Source of the DNA: Punica granatum
Lineage: Eukaryota > Streptophyta > Magnoliopsida > Myrtales > Lythraceae
Reading direction: 5' to 3'
Assembly: GCF_007655135.1 (NCBI RefSeq)
Contig: NC_045129.1
Span: 27,873,391 to 27,937,390 of the forward strand
DNA length: 64,000 nucleotides
The translations under genes were made by a program, and so were the position numbers. Under the pieces are notes generated by a model, which saw nothing but the letters and a program-made list of their open reading frames with translations, did no database searches and was not told the origin of the DNA. Shown one piece after another: positions 1-12,734 of this stretch. Positions within the stretch are counted from its first letter, which is position 1, and every line of letters begins with the position of its first letter.

Positions 1-2676
1 TGATTTTCACGCCCCTTTACTTTCCCTTCTCCTATCTCCTTCTCAGATTTATGGACATCATTTGTAATTGGAAAAGAAAAGGAGCAATTACAGAACATGC
101 AGGGGACAACTGACAAGAGGAATCCGTGCCAGGATTGATGGAAGGTGGCAAACTTTAGCCGTTAGCTTGTGTATCGTAGCTCATACGATGCAAGGCTTGG
201 GCCTCAATCCTCTCTGCTTATAACTTGCGGCACTCAAGTTTTCCATTTTTGTTTTCTGGTCACTTGTTAAACGGAAAATTATAGAGAAGTGTGCCCTATG
301 AATGAATGTTCTCGGTACCGCTAAATTCGGTCCAATCATATGCCAAACATATCTCATCGATCATATTTGATAAAATCCATACAGAAGTAAAAAGATATGA
401 AAAGCCTCACCGATAAGGATCAAATTCCAAACATGTTAATTATTAGTAAAAATATCTGCCGCTGTATTAGACAGTTTTTTTTTTTTGAATATTTTGTTGT
501 ATGGTCAATTATCTAACTCACCGCTGAAACTGAAAGAAGAACGGATAGGTGCAAGGGGGGGTCTCACTCACTCAGTCTTACTCATAGGCTGGTCCAGCTC
601 TCCCTCTCATGTCCGTGGTTCACCCGACACACAACATGACCCATTGGCCCTCACAATATACACGCATATATGGGTGTATATATATATATAAATATATAAA
701 TATATGTTTTGTTTGCATGTATTTACTCCCGTCTCAACCACGGCTTAAATACATTTGGTCCTAAGTGCAACTTGTGAGTGTATAGATAATATTGATGGAC
801 ATGAATCTTATCCGGACACATGAGTCTGGGGATTTTGTCCCTCAAATTTATTCCCACCTGAATAAAATCATCCTTCTCTACGTATAGAATATATGGATCC
901 CATCACAGCCACAGCTTATGCCCGCTCGAATCTCCTCGGCACATATACACATCATTCGTGGTAAGTTGGATAGTGAATACCCTCCATCTACGCAATCTTA
1001 TATATGAGATACTCTATGACAAGTGAACGCGAAGTTAATTTCACAATAAAATAACCGTGACCGATAATTGATTTTATTTTCCCATGATGGCGCGTTACGA
1101 AATTAAGTTAATAGCCATATTATTATGCCAATGGCCTTATATGAGTTTGCAAGGGCTAATGAAGCCACGCGCACGAGGACACCGCCATATGTTCCCCCAT
1201 AGACATTCCATCAATTTATTTCCCCAACCTCCCCCCGTGTTTCATTTGTTATGTCCATCATTATTAGGGTTATTCTGCGTGTTCGCTTCTCATCATCATT
1301 TATTCCCTGTCGATTCTTGGACCAGTCACCCATACTATGGATAGATCATCCTAATTTGAATGACTGAAGATATTAGTAACTTCGATACTCGGGTAGATTG
1401 CAAGGTCTGTACTAATTATCATACGCTAATTATGATTTCCTCATATAATTCGGAAAGGCAATCAATCATGTCAAGTTTGATCATTGATCAATTGTGTGTT
1501 AAGTATTTCTCAGTTATTTTTAACAGCCAAGCAAGTTCCCTTCCTAGATTATATTATTACACGTTTCTCGGTTACGAAAGGAATTCAAAATTTAGATTCA
1601 AGCCGTAACATTTTAACTTTAGGTCGAGATCGAGTGTTGTTATACTAAACTTGTTTTCTTTCCTTCCTAGAAAGTTTAGCTATATATGGGAAGATAAGAT
1701 CACTATTTGACCTATCAAGTAGAAGAAAATGAATGCGCAGAGACATGCATAAAATTATCAATTTTCTATTAAACCTAATTAAACAAAAAAACTGTTTTTT
1801 TGTGGATATGGTGCATGCCGACATTCACAGGACAAATTATCCATCAAATACATTCTTATAAGCACTATGTGGCTTTTAATATGTTGTCAGGCTACAGTTC
1901 TATAATAACTTCTTTCGTTTGGTGCTAATCAGAAGATATTTCCATAGTTTCCTTTTAATATCAAATAGCATACTTATTGTCGGGATCAGTCTCAGCTAAA
2001 ATAAACAAAGAATGCCCATTATTTTAAAGAAAAATATATATATATACTTGTTGTACTCGTTAATCATATTTCTCTAAAGTAGAGCACCCTTTGCTATACA
2101 GAAATGCATATCGTCACAAATATCAATGAACGGAGCATGCTCCGTCTCCCCGCCCTCCGTCCATCTCCAAATCCTATCCAAGAAACAATTTGATAAGCAT
2201 TTCACAGTGCACGAATGATCCACATGATCAAGTTCCCAGTTTTTTTGACCCACATGTAAAGTAGCCCATGGATCGAGCTGTTGTCATCGAGGATCGGTCG
2301 GTAAATAGTGTCCTTTCCAAATGGACCAATGATGGTTGCTACATCATCGTTAAATTAAGGTCCAAATGATTGAGACGTCTACCAAATGAAAGACAGGGAA
2401 GGGGGCAAAGACGGAAAGGCAGGGAGACCCCGAATTCGGAACAACTAATCACGTCCTCCTGCTGTACTCGAATAATGCACGAAGATTATGATCTTGCGCA
2501 CCCAAAAAAAAATGCTGACCAAAGTGACAGTACTTAAACTGGTAATGTGGTCCATATACGAGAATAACATTCGAAACTTTAATCGATATGGAATTAGAAA
2601 GATAACTATTGGTATTCAATGCATTAATATAAAGTAGATGACGAACACCACTGTAGGATCCTAACAAGTCTAAAAT
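1..2676. other. AT-rich intergenic DNA, nothing recognised
   Basis: No reading frame here looks like a conserved protein, and no splice-consistent exon series was seen on either strand. The only structure noted is a short TA-rich simple repeat near 675-705. The region may contain decayed transposon DNA that cannot be identified by eye. Confidence 0.45.
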
Positions 2677-3017
2677 GTTTGGTTGTGGAGTAGAATATAC
2701 TCCACTTAATTCCACTCTAGTCTATTTTATTTTTTCTTCAATTCAACAATACAATCATTATTTTTTTTATCTTATTCTTCAATATAAAAATAAATTTTCA
2801 CAAATTTTTTCTTAACTATCATTCAATTCAAATTTTTAAAACTAAATATTCTCAAGTATTCATTACTTTTTTAATATTTTAACAACACAATCATTACTTT
2901 TTAATCTTCTTCCTCAATTTAATGATAAATTTTCACACGTACTTTTTCTAGTCATTATTATAATCTCACTTAAATATTTGAAGCGGAGTGGAGTTTAACT
3001 CCACTTCATCACCAAAC
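2677..3017. mobile_element. MITE-like element with AT-rich core
   Basis: The ends are imperfect inverted repeats: GTTTGGTTGTGGAGTAGA near 2677 faces GTGGAGTTTAACTCCAC and ACCAAAC ending near 3017. The core is AT-rich and repeats the phrase 'AATTCAACAATACAATCATTA', a phrase also found in the element at about 48413-48748, so the two look like one family. There is no coding capacity. A target duplication was not resolved, so the superfamily is uncertain. Confidence 0.5.
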
Positions 3018-3429
3018 ACTATGTAAGGATCTAAACAAGTATATTTGTGGATATATTTGAATGATTTTACTCAGCCATCAGGTATATCAATACGGTGTTA
3101 AAGCCACAACCGTATGGCAGTTCCTTTCGAGCACTCCATACCCATGTTTTTCACCATTGCGCTAATATTTGGAGGTAGCATTTAATGTTTATCTCCTGCA
3201 TTGATACAAAAATGCAACAGCAATTTTCCGTTTTCTTTTTCTTTTTGAGTTATAAAGGAGGCTCCTGTATCAACCCAATAGGGGAGAGGGAAACGAAAGA
3301 TATACAGATTCGTGAAATTCCATCGACAAGAATCAAAGCTCTTGTCTCTAGATCAAGAACTAGTACTATTGCACCAAGCAACATTTCTTTTCTTTTGGTT
3401 TTCTTTCTTGGTTGAAAGGAACACTTAGA

Positions 3430-3739
3430 TTGTGTTTGATTATAACTTACCTAAATAAGTGCTTATAATTTAGTTACAAATTAGTTATATGGGAAAATGA
3501 ATGTAAGAGAGAGAATGATGAAAGATAATGGTCTCATTTACTTAATTATTAGTCAAAAACCACTAAATGAGTAAGGAGAAAAAATTTGACGTAATGAAAT
3601 AAGTCATCTTTCACTTATTGATTAGTTTTTCCTTACAAAAACACTTTTTTATCATTATCATTCCTCCTTTCTCTCTATACATTTCTTTCCTTAGCTCATT
3701 CAATGTTTAATTTAAGCACTTAAATATCAAATACCACCT
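3430..3739. mobile_element. MITE-like element
   Basis: The left end TTGTGTTTGATTATAACTTA with AAGTGCTTATAATTTA is matched in inverse by TTTAAGCACTTAAATATCAA followed by ATACCACC near 3739. The element is about 310 bp and non-coding. A CTTAG sequence lies at both flanks, but a clean 8-bp duplication could not be confirmed, so assignment to a hAT-type MITE is only a guess. Confidence 0.45.
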
Positions 3740-4942
3740 TAGTTTACGTACATGTTAACAGTATTATATGCATATGTACTAGTTTATTATTTGATAATTT
3801 TTTTCGATTCCAGATGAGACTCATGGGCCTATAAGGGGATAGGAAAGGCTAATGGGTTTAAATTAAAATTGAAATACTGATATAAGTTCTCTGCTAAATC
3901 AAATAGATTCATATGTGAAAGAGGTTGACAAAGAAAGATAATGTAGTACGGTAACACACACCCTGACCTATTTATCATGAGGTTACATATGCAATTCTTG
4001 TGCGAAAATAAACATACTCATTTATTAGTTATTAAAATTTTTGGCCTTTTGTATTAGATCAATGGACATTCCTTGCAACTGGAAAAGAAGAGGTTGACAT
4101 TAATGATTGTTTCCAAACTGACCATTTATTCCTCTATTATAGGTTTTCAAGAAATGTCTGCAATTATTTACGAGAAATGTGAAATGAAAAGAACATTTTT
4201 TTATAAGAAAAGAATAGTACATAAGGAGTGGCCAAAAGAGAAAGAAAAAAAAAAGGATGAAGTTGCCCATTGCAAATGGAATCCGCTATTTTTATCCCTA
4301 TCGCATTCAAACAGAGAAATAAATTAATGTAATTTTGATTTTGATTACGCGTCACAGGACGGTGCTCTCACCAATTAAACTAAAACTCCAAGGAAATAAA
4401 GTGTGGATATAGATAATGTTATGATTCCACAGAAATCATTTCTGTTTATTAGGGATTAAAACGGTACAAGAAGTTCTGTTTGTGATAATCAAACACAAAA
4501 CCTTTTTATTTCAGATAATGACAAACTTATATATTTTCTTCTGCTAAGTTAAATAACTCAAATAATCTAACAAATTTGTGCTTGAATATCTATGTATTAG
4601 ATATCTTTGTAACAGTATTTATATAACAAATTTGTGCTTAAATATCTTTGTAATAGTATTTATACAAGTGTTCTATTCCGTACATAGTACGAGATAGACT
4701 AATCTTCAGTAGAATTAGACTAATTATATATGAAGCAATAATAGTTTTGCAATTAATTGTCTTACTCAATATGCATTATATATTTATTTAGTCGTTAATA
4801 TATTATAAAGATTTATCATCAATATTTAGTTCATGCATTTATTGTTAAAAATTTGTTTTTGCTCTAAGATCAATGTCTGGTGATCTTGTGATATACTTAT
4901 TAATGTTAGTTTTAATTTTTTATGAATCATAAGTTCATAAAG

Positions 4943-5422
4943 TTGGGGATAAATTACATCATATGACACTATTTTTTTCATGATGCCACCCAATTGCTTC
5001 AATTTCACCAAATAACACAAAAATTTTGAATTTTTTTCACCATATAGTACAACATTAACATTCCATAAAAAAAGTGATAAAAGCTGATATGGCATTTTTT
5101 TGATACCTTTTTCACGCATGGAAGGTAAAATCGTGCTCAGTGATGTCTACTTTTCAAAAATTATGCTAAAAACATGCAAAAAGGGTAAGAAACGTACTAT
5201 CTAGTGTAATTGTCCATATAGACATGGCATCCGAAGTGGGCCACTTACTGCAAATGTAGGGTGAGATGTCAACTTTCTGTCATATTTTTTTTTTCTGAAA
5301 ACTAACTTTGTGTTATATGGTTAAAAAATTAAAATTTTTGTGCTATTTGGTGAAATTAAAGAAAATTGTGTTGTCTCATATAAAATGTCAAAAAACCATG
5401 CCGTCGAGTGTAATTTTTCCTA
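4943..5422. mobile_element. Non-autonomous long-TIR element
   Basis: The left arm runs GGGGATAAATTACATC through TTTCACCAAATAACAC. The right arm contains GTGCTATTTGGTGAAATT and ends TAATTTTTCCTA, an imperfect inverted copy of about 120-150 bp. The element is about 480 bp with no coding capacity. Target duplications were not clear. The style matches Mutator-type foldback elements elsewhere in this window. Confidence 0.5.
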
Positions 5423-5846
5423 AAAATTATTGGTTGTTGTGATAAATCTTAATCTTTCAGATAATCTTAATTAGTTAATTTCATAAGATTAGTTGTCTAT
5501 GATAAAAGTAGTGGATTCCAATAATGATTTTAAGTACCATAAATAATGAATTAATTGTTCTTCTTAGTGTTCTCTCTCTTGCAATTAACCATGTTGTTAT
5601 CCCAAAATTGTATAACTTGGCTTGAGCCCTCTGAATAACTTATCGAAAGACAAAAATATGTAACTTAGATTTTTGAAAAATAAATTGAAGTCATTTAATT
5701 AAGTAATTATTTGTTGATGATTTGAAAATTTTGAATTTGAATTTGTTATATTTGTGAACTCATGCATCATAATTCGTACAAACAAACTTTTAAATGAATA
5801 TCATACTTTTTTTTCATTTGCACATTAAATTCCGTCTAAAAATCAA

Positions 5847-6619
5847 TCTATATATAATATATAAAGTCGAAGAGTGAAATGTGAGAGCTCCATTTGAAAA
5901 CATTTAGCTCATGATGAAATATCATTACTTTCTCGAATCAATCCATTCGGTAACCCTCTACGGTACATTGAATTGACCTTTCAATTTCAGTTCATGAATT
6001 TTACTATATTTTTTAGTCATACTCAACGTATTTTCACTATTTGTCCATATTAGTTAATTTAATAATATATATAATTATTTTTTTGAAAAATCAAAAGATT
6101 TTTTTGAAAGAACTCATCGATATAAGTGATATTTTTGGAGTTCAATGTACCAAATGCCCTGTAAATACGAAGCAGAAATTATTAGCTTTGTATAATTTTT
6201 TATACACGACAAATTTTCCGATGCTCTAAATCCTCAATTTTCTATTGCACCAATGCAAAATATAATTTTATAATATATTTTTCTATAACAATGTGTATTC
6301 ATGCTACTAATCCTTCCAACCATACATTGAATTCCCTACAAACCCAAGGGATAGGTTATTCAACTGCGCATGCCAGCCCTTAGGTTAATAGGATTATTGA
6401 CTCTATACATATGATCTTCGCATACAATCATATGGCTTGATCACATATTTATTTACAATCATGATATTTAGTTCTTTCATAATTTGTAGTATTTATTATG
6501 TTTACTTGATAAAATATATGTTTTTATTATATAGCTTTTGTATCTATATCCATTAGTACATCATATACATTAAATATTTAATTTAAAAATTTACCGCGCA
6601 ATGCGCGGGTTTCAACTAG
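5847..6619 (+). mobile_element. Non-autonomous Helitron
   Basis: The 5' end TCTATATATAATATATAAAG follows an A at 5846. The 3' end carries a GC-rich hairpin (CCGCGCAATGCGCGG at about 6594-6608) and finishes with CTAG at 6616-6619, directly followed by T. A 5' TC, a subterminal 3' hairpin, a CTRR end and insertion between A and T are the hallmarks of Helitrons, which move by rolling-circle replication. The body is AT-rich and about 773 bp, with no Rep/helicase coding sequence, so it depends on an autonomous partner. Confidence 0.75.
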
Positions 6620-8097
6620 TTATAATATATAAAACCGAGGTGTGCTAGATGGACGCTCTATCTAAGCTCAATCGTAAAACCCTTCGATCCATGACAACTG
6701 TCCTTCTATTTCTATTAAATGTACTTTGCCGCATTTTTTCCGTTGGATTAAGTTCAACGAATCATTTCTAATTAGTCTATATTTTTGGAACATATTAATT
6801 AATATTTAAGATTGTTTATTACAAAATAAAAAAATAAGGTTAATGACCTTGAAAAACATGACCTTTGTACTTTTTCCTAAATATAGCACAACCTTTAGAA
6901 AATAGCACAAAAATGCACGACCATTGCATTTTTTCCTAAATATAGCACGACCTTTTGAGAGTAGTACAAAAATGTACGGCCTTTGCCTTTTTTTCCTAAG
7001 TATAACATGATCTTTAAAAGAAATAGCACAGAAATGCACAACTTTCAGGTTTAGCTGCAATTCTAGTACGTATCAATTATTCGTCAAATCTAATTATAAC
7101 AGTTAAGGGCACCTTGTGGCACAACATGATTGGAACAGTGGTCCCACATATTTTTATTTAATTAAAAAATAAATCTAAAAATTAAAAAAAGAAGATATTT
7201 TCTAAAAAAACGCAAAGAAAGGAGCGGATTGTAGATTGCGAGGGCGCAATCCGGGCCCCCACCACTGAAATGAAAAAAGCCCCCAATTTCGGTGCTCTTT
7301 CGATTCCAACGATGGGTGCCCCTATTACGACCACCACCCACTTAATTAGGAACCTGCTGCGGCCGGCGACCCCAATAAGGGGATGGTAGCCACCGGTGCA
7401 GCCACCACTGCCTTCCCCTTTTTCTCTTATTAGGTTGAATCTCCATTTTTTTTCTTTTAATTTTTATAATTTTTTAATTTTTTGATTATTTTTAAATTAG
7501 ATAAAAATATGCGGGGCCTACTCGTCCAATCATGTTGTGCCACGTAATATCATTAACTCCACTTTAACCGTTATCGTTACAATTTGACGGAATAATTGAC
7601 ATCATGCTAAATGCATAACGAAATTAAATGCCATGTCTTTTTGTGCTATTTTTAAAGGTCGTGCTATATTTAGGAAAAAATGCAAAGGTCGAGTATTTTT
7701 GTACTACTCTTCAAAGGTCGTGCTATATTTAGAGAAAAAAATGCAAAGGTCATGCCTTTTATGCTGTTTTCTAAATGTTGTGCTATATTTAGGAAAAAAA
7801 AGTGTAAAGATCATGTTTTTTTTTATATAATTAACCCTAAAAAATACTACTCAATATTTGTAAAGGAATTTCAGGATACAAAGTTTTTTAGGGTTATTTA
7901 TATATCTATAAGATTAATTTGAGTACCACATATTTTAAATAGATTACTTTTAAAAATTAAATATTTCAATTTTAATTATAAGGTAAAATAATATATTATT
8001 TTTGTATTTTTAATCTTATTAACTTATAATTGTTGAAACGAAAATTGGACTTTATACTCCACCAAATTTCCCGTGTATTGCATGGGTAATCGCCTTG
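6620..8097 (+). mobile_element. Possible second, decayed Helitron abutting the first
   Basis: Immediately after the CTAG end, the sequence TATAATATATAAAACCGAGG resembles a Helitron 5' end that has lost its leading TC. A hairpin CCCGTGTATTGCATGGG at about 8070-8086, followed by CTTG at 8094-8097, resembles a mutated 3' end (CTTG instead of CTRR). The interval contains the long-TIR element at 6837-7838 as a later insertion. This is an inference from weak termini. Confidence 0.3.
6837..7838. mobile_element. Long-TIR (Mutator-type) non-autonomous element with tandem sub-repeats in its arms
   Basis: Two inverted arms of about 310 bp surround a GC-richer core of about 370 bp. The outer ends are AGGTTAATGACC and its inverse ATTAACCCT. 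Within each arm a unit of roughly 65 bp recurs about three times, containing CCTAAATATAGCACGACCTT and a 'TGCA..GACC' phrase. The short open frames in the arms are just translations of this repeat. A-rich flanks (AAAAAATA on both sides) could be an 8-9 bp target duplication but are too simple to be decisive. Confidence 0.6.
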
Positions 8098-8258
8098 TAT
8101 AATATTACTTCTAAGGAGATTACTCTCATATTAAATAGTGTATTTCACTATAATAGATACACAGATAGATATACAAATGTTATAGTTTTTTTCTTTTTTG
8201 GCCGCGACAAATGTTATAGTAAAAAAATGCACTTTTGTGCTTATTTAGGTAATCTTCA

Positions 8259-9208
8259 AGGTAAATAACCTATTAAATCACATACTTTCCAATTCTTTCC
8301 AGATATAGCACATAAATTTTACATTTTTATGTAAAATCAAAATATTTCATATTGGGTTCAAATCTAAATTTAGCATGCTTTTGGTCTCCACTACATTTTT
8401 TCGTCATAATATGATGTGGCGCGTCTAAACCAGTGCCACGTTATTATGGAAAAAAATGAAAAAAAAAGGAAAAAGAAAAAGGATAAAAGGTAAGAAACCC
8501 TAGCCCCATTGTTGGGGTGGCTGGGCAGCACGACCAACCAGCCAGGGGAGCCATTCCCCCAATGACGAAATGGGGTGCTCGGTGACCCCATTGTTGTCAC
8601 GTAGAGTTCCAATTGGGGTCGAAATGGTCTCCCGTTAAGGTCGAATCTCACACAGCCACGATCCAGCCTCGATCTATGGCCTTCCCAACCCCGATAGAGC
8701 ACCTATTCAATGGTCATGGGGTCGCCGGCCACCATATTGACGTCGCCTGGCCAGGTGACTCGATAACTGCCTCGTATGGTGGTAATCGGGGTTGGGAAAG
8801 CCATCAATCAAGGCTACATCACTGCCCTGTAAGATCTAACCTCAATTGAAGGACCTTTTGGCCACAATTGAAAACCTAGGCGACTGCAGTGGGGTCCCCG
8901 TATTGCCGTCACTAGGGAGTGGTAAGCCCAATTGGGTGGGGTAGGTGTTAGCCGCCAGGCTAGGGTTTTCTACCCTTTCGTTCTTTTTAATTATTTTCAT
9001 TTTTTAAAATTTTCATTAAATCTAGAATGACGTGGCACTTGATTTGGACATGCCGCATCATCATCTAATGGAAAAATTTAACGGAAATAGATGGTGTGCC
9101 AAATTTGGAATAAATATGAAAGGTTGTGATCTTACAACGGATTTTAAAAGTGCGTGCTATATAGGGAAAAGAATTAGAAAGTGCATGATTTTATAAGTCA
9201 TATACCCT
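8259..9208. mobile_element. Second long-TIR non-autonomous element
   Basis: The left arm AGGTAAATAACC...CACATACTTTCCAATTCTTT is matched in inverse at the right by AAAGAATTAGAAAGTGCATG and ends in CATATACCCT. The arms are about 200 bp and diverged, and both include a 'GTGCCACGT' phrase. The core is GC-rich and looks gene-like in composition, but no conserved protein was recognised. Related in style to the element at 6837-7838. Confidence 0.5.
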
Positions 9209-9339
9209 AATATCAAATTATTTCGCATTTCAAAGCCGTATAGAGTCTAGACTAACAAATCAAATAAAGTAGCTAAAACAATAGCAAAACTTATAAATAT
9301 CATTTTTGTATCCATAATCTATTAAAACTTAATTGATAG

Positions 9340-9971
9340 TGTTATGGAAGATGCGGAATTCAAGGAATTTATAGTGAGAAGAAAGAACAATGAATACCGG
9401 AATATACGTGATAAAACCCTCGGAGTGAGGGGAATATCTACGAACAAAGCATGAGATTCTACTAGATCGATAATCAAAGAATACAACCTCAAGATCATAC
9501 TCGTGTTTTCTAGTGCTCGTTACAAGACCCAAACCCAAGAAGAGCCTCACAATCCTCTCAATTCGCATCACTCTCTCACTCTATGAAATCCTAGAGACTC
9601 TAAGATAATACCCGAGAATTTCTCAAGAGGATTACACATGATTTTCCTATCTCACCCAATGTGTTGTCATGATACAAGACATTCTCTCCTTTAAATAGAT
9701 ACAATACATTCTTAATATTTCAAAGATGTCCTAATATAATCCTGGGATATTTTTCCATTTGAAATATTCTAAAGGTTTTCTATAATTATCTCTAACATCC
9801 CCTAAAGATAATTATTTAAAGATCTAAGAGATACACCGAAATCCCTACAAAATAGTAAATATAATCTCAAGATAATCTAAGATTTCGCCCTTTCCTTTTT
9901 TGTCCGATCTCGCTACCGCTTCCGGTTTTCAAGTCTTTGGGTTTTCCGCTGAATACGAGACATACTTAACA
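9340..9971 (-). repeat. 3' LTR of the copia element
   Basis: On the element's strand it begins TGTTAAGTATG and ends CTTCCATAACA (TG...CA). It is alignable along its whole length with 11759-12394, for example at 'GAAGAACAATGAA' and 'GATACAATACATT', with many substitutions and small indels. The purine-rich tract GGTGGAGATT lies just upstream on the element strand (9972-9981). Confidence 0.85.
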
Positions 9972-9981
9972 AATCTCCACC

Positions 9982-10423
9982 ATAGCTCGTATTCTACTAA
10001 GTCAACATCGATCTAGACTCAACCTACTTTGTTATAGCCTTTCATGGACTCCACCTCATCCTATGAGATCGCTCAAGTCCAAACCACCCTTGGCCACCTC
10101 CAAGGTGCCGGGCATATTCAGCTTCATTATAATGCACCCTCTGAAGCTGACCTTTGGACAAGTCGTACTCCCGACTTCGGCATCACATGAGACCACCAAC
10201 TCCGCAAGCCCATAGCATTCCCGCGGTCTCAACTGCTCACTCCACCTGTCTTTCGCTTGCAAGCTATTTCACAATAAAGATTCTGACCTTTATTCAGATC
10301 TTCATGCTAGGCTGAGTTACCGGAGCTTTGGACCTAAGTTCCACCTTCCACCCAGGCTTCTCCACCTGCCTCCGGCATGTGCCCTCAATCTGCTTTACTA
10401 AAGTAGAGGCATGAAAAGACACA
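9982..10423 (-). other. Non-pol internal tail of the copia element
   Basis: This stretch lies between the last recognisable gag/protease sequence and the polypurine tract. It has a short open frame on the minus strand but no match that I recognise to integrase or reverse transcriptase. It may be rearranged or captured sequence. Confidence 0.4.
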
Positions 10424-11721
10424 TTACCGATCAGGAATTTCGAGGTGCTTTTCTACTTTATAAGTCCCGAGCAAGTCACCACCATCCTCGAGTGACTCCA
10501 AGTACTTTTCATCAGGAGTCGACCACTTAATCACTGTCGTTGAAGCCATTCCTCGCAGAACATACAGGCCCTTCTGTAACAGTCCCTTCATCACCGTGAG
10601 AGCGCCCTTCAAGATTCTTACAACTCCACCTTGGCACTTGTACTTATAGCCAAGCTTGTCAAGTGTACCTGGCGAGATCAAATTTTTCTTTAACCCCGAG
10701 ACATGTCGTGCATCCTCCAACAACATCTCACTACTAGTATGCAGCTTGATTTGCACTTCTCCTTTCCCAATAATATCGCATGTGGTTACCATTAGCCATA
10801 AGGACCTTCCCACCTTCTATGGACCGATAAATAGAGAATAATCATCTATCATGGCAAACATGGAAAGTGCATCCCGAATCAAGAATTCACGTGATACTTG
10901 ATGTGCCAAATGTAGTGAGAATCTTGGCACCTGCATTCTCCTCACCTATTGATGTTAGAATATCTCTTTCCTTGTACCTTTCCTCCTCTACTACCGCATT
11001 CCCCGAAAGCTCGCCTTGCTTGCCTCTTCGCCTTGAACAATCCCTCTTGAGATGGCCTTCCTCGTTACAATTCCAGCAAATCGACTTTCTATCCCTTGAC
11101 TCGCTCTTGCCACGAGACCCCTTCTCGCTTGATTTGCCTCTTGCTACTAGGCCTTTGCCGTTGCCTCCATGGTATTCCGTCACTTTCTTCTGCAATGACA
11201 TCTTCTAAAGTGATGCTTGTCTTACATATAGCATGGTATCCACGAAACTCTCGTATGCTTCCGAGAGAGAACACAACAACAACAAAGCTTGATCCTCGTC
11301 TTCAATCTTGACCGCTGCATTTGCGAGATCCATCACTATCTAATTAAAAAGGTCCACGTGATGACCTACAGAGGTCCCTTGACTCATCTTCAACTGGTAC
11401 AATCGCTGCTTCAAGTACAATCTGCTTGTTAGGGACCTCTGCTGATATAGCGACTCTAGCTTCTCCCACACTTTCAATGCCGAGTCCTGATCGCATACCT
11501 CCCGTAGAACTTTATTCGACATGCTCAACTGGATGGCGCTCAGAGACCTTCAACATCACTGTTTTATTCTTCGCCGGTGACAGGTCCTCGAGCAGCTTTT
11601 TCTCTCCTTCTAATGCTTCATCAAAGCCGTGCTACACCAGCAAAGCCTTCATCTTGATCGTCCACAACCCGAAGTCGTTCCATTCGTCAAACTTCTCCAC
11701 CTCGAACTTTGCTTCCGACAT
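10424..11721 (-). pseudogene. Copia gag / zinc knuckle / protease-region remnant
   Basis: The frame opens MSEAKFEVEKF at 11721 and continues with W-N-D-F-G-L-W, typical of copia Gag, but hits an in-frame TAG after about 29 codons. Further down, WEKLESLYQQ belongs to the Gag core (UBN2-like), and CWNCNEEGHLKRDC is a CX2CX4HX4C nucleocapsid zinc knuckle near 11050-11095. The last part contains LKKNLISPGTLDKLGYKY and a GLYVLRG motif, the region between protease and integrase. Several frame changes separate the pieces. After about 10424 the sequence no longer matches pol, so the deletion removed integrase through RNase H. Gag would form the particle that packages element RNA; this copy is dead as a protein source. 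Confidence 0.8.
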
Positions 11722-11743
11722 ATTTGCCTACTCCAAGACATGT

Positions 11744-11755
11744 GCTCCAATACCA
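11744..11755 (-). other. Copia primer-binding site
   Basis: On the minus strand the sequence is TGGTATTGGAGC, three bases after the LTR end. It matches the classic plant copia primer site TGGTATCAGAGC (initiator Met tRNA 3' end) at 10 of 12 positions. Confidence 0.75.
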
Positions 11756-11758
11756 ATT

Positions 11759-12394
11759 TGTTGTGGAAGATGCCCAATTCGAAGAATTTAGAGCGGAAAG
11801 GAAGAACAATGAACACTGGGATATAAGTGGCAAAAACCCTCGAAGTGAGGGAAACATCCTCGGACAAAACAGGAAATTCCACCAAATTGATAATTGGATA
11901 TTACAACCTCGAGATCACACTCGTGTTTTCCAACCCTCGTTACAAGACCCAAACTCGAGAAGAGCCTCATAATCCTCACAATTCTCACCACTCTCTCACT
12001 CTATGAACTCTAGAGGCTCCAAGAAAATTACCCGAGAGCTTCCCAAGAGGATTACACATGATTTCACGATCTCACATAACGTTTTGTCTTGATACAAGAC
12101 CATCTCTCTTTTAAATAGATACAATACATTTCCAATATCTGAAAGAAATCCTAATATAATCTTGGATATTTTCCCTTTGAGATATTCTAAAAATATTCTA
12201 GAATTATTTCTAACGTCCCCTAAAGATAATTTCCCTATTTAAAGATTAAAGAGATACAACAAAAACCTTATAAACTATGAAATATAATCTCAGGATAATC
12301 TGAGATATCGCCCCTTCCTTTTTCGTCCGATCTCATTACTGCTTTCAGTTTTTAGGTTTTCGGGTTTTCCACTTAATACAAGACATATTCAATA
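11759..12394 (-). repeat. 5' LTR of the copia element
   Basis: On the element's strand it ends CTTCCACAACA at 11759. It starts near 12394 as TATTGAATATGTC, where the expected TG has mutated to TA. It is flanked on the outside by GATAG. It pairs with the LTR at 9340-9971. Confidence 0.85.
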
Positions 12395-12734
12395 GATAGA
12401 TGAAGCAAATGGACTATCTTCATGGTGAAATCACGTTGGAATTGAAAGTTTGTTAGTGGTTATGTGAGCACAAGTCTTCGATTAGAAGGATAAAGAATAA
12501 AGAGAAAATAGTTACGATGGCAACTCATATCCTATAGAAGTAATGTATAGCGTATATATAATACGTAGATGGATGTGTATAAAAATTGGACTTGGGTCCA
12601 CGGCCTAGAATAATATGCAGTGCTCATCTAGGATTTAACAAAAATAGAATTGCAATTTTCTGGTTACAAATGAGGCCTAACGCCTAGTATAATGAAAGAT
12701 AAATCTAAATAACTAATTAAGGGCACGGGTAGTC

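Larger units (their letters stand above)
9340..12394 (-). mobile_element. Internally deleted Ty1/copia LTR retrotransposon (complete ends)
   Basis: This is a 3,055-bp element read on the minus strand. It has two LTRs of about 632 and 636 bp and an internal segment of about 1.8 kb. The 5-bp sequence GATAG lies immediately outside both ends (9335-9339 and 12395-12399), a perfect target-site duplication. A primer site similar to the initiator-Met type follows the 5' LTR and a purine tract precedes the 3' LTR. The internal part encodes gag, a CCHC zinc knuckle and the protease/pre-integrase region. Integrase, reverse transcriptase and RNase H are absent, so it cannot move alone. The LTRs are visibly diverged, so the insertion is not recent. 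Confidence 0.88.
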
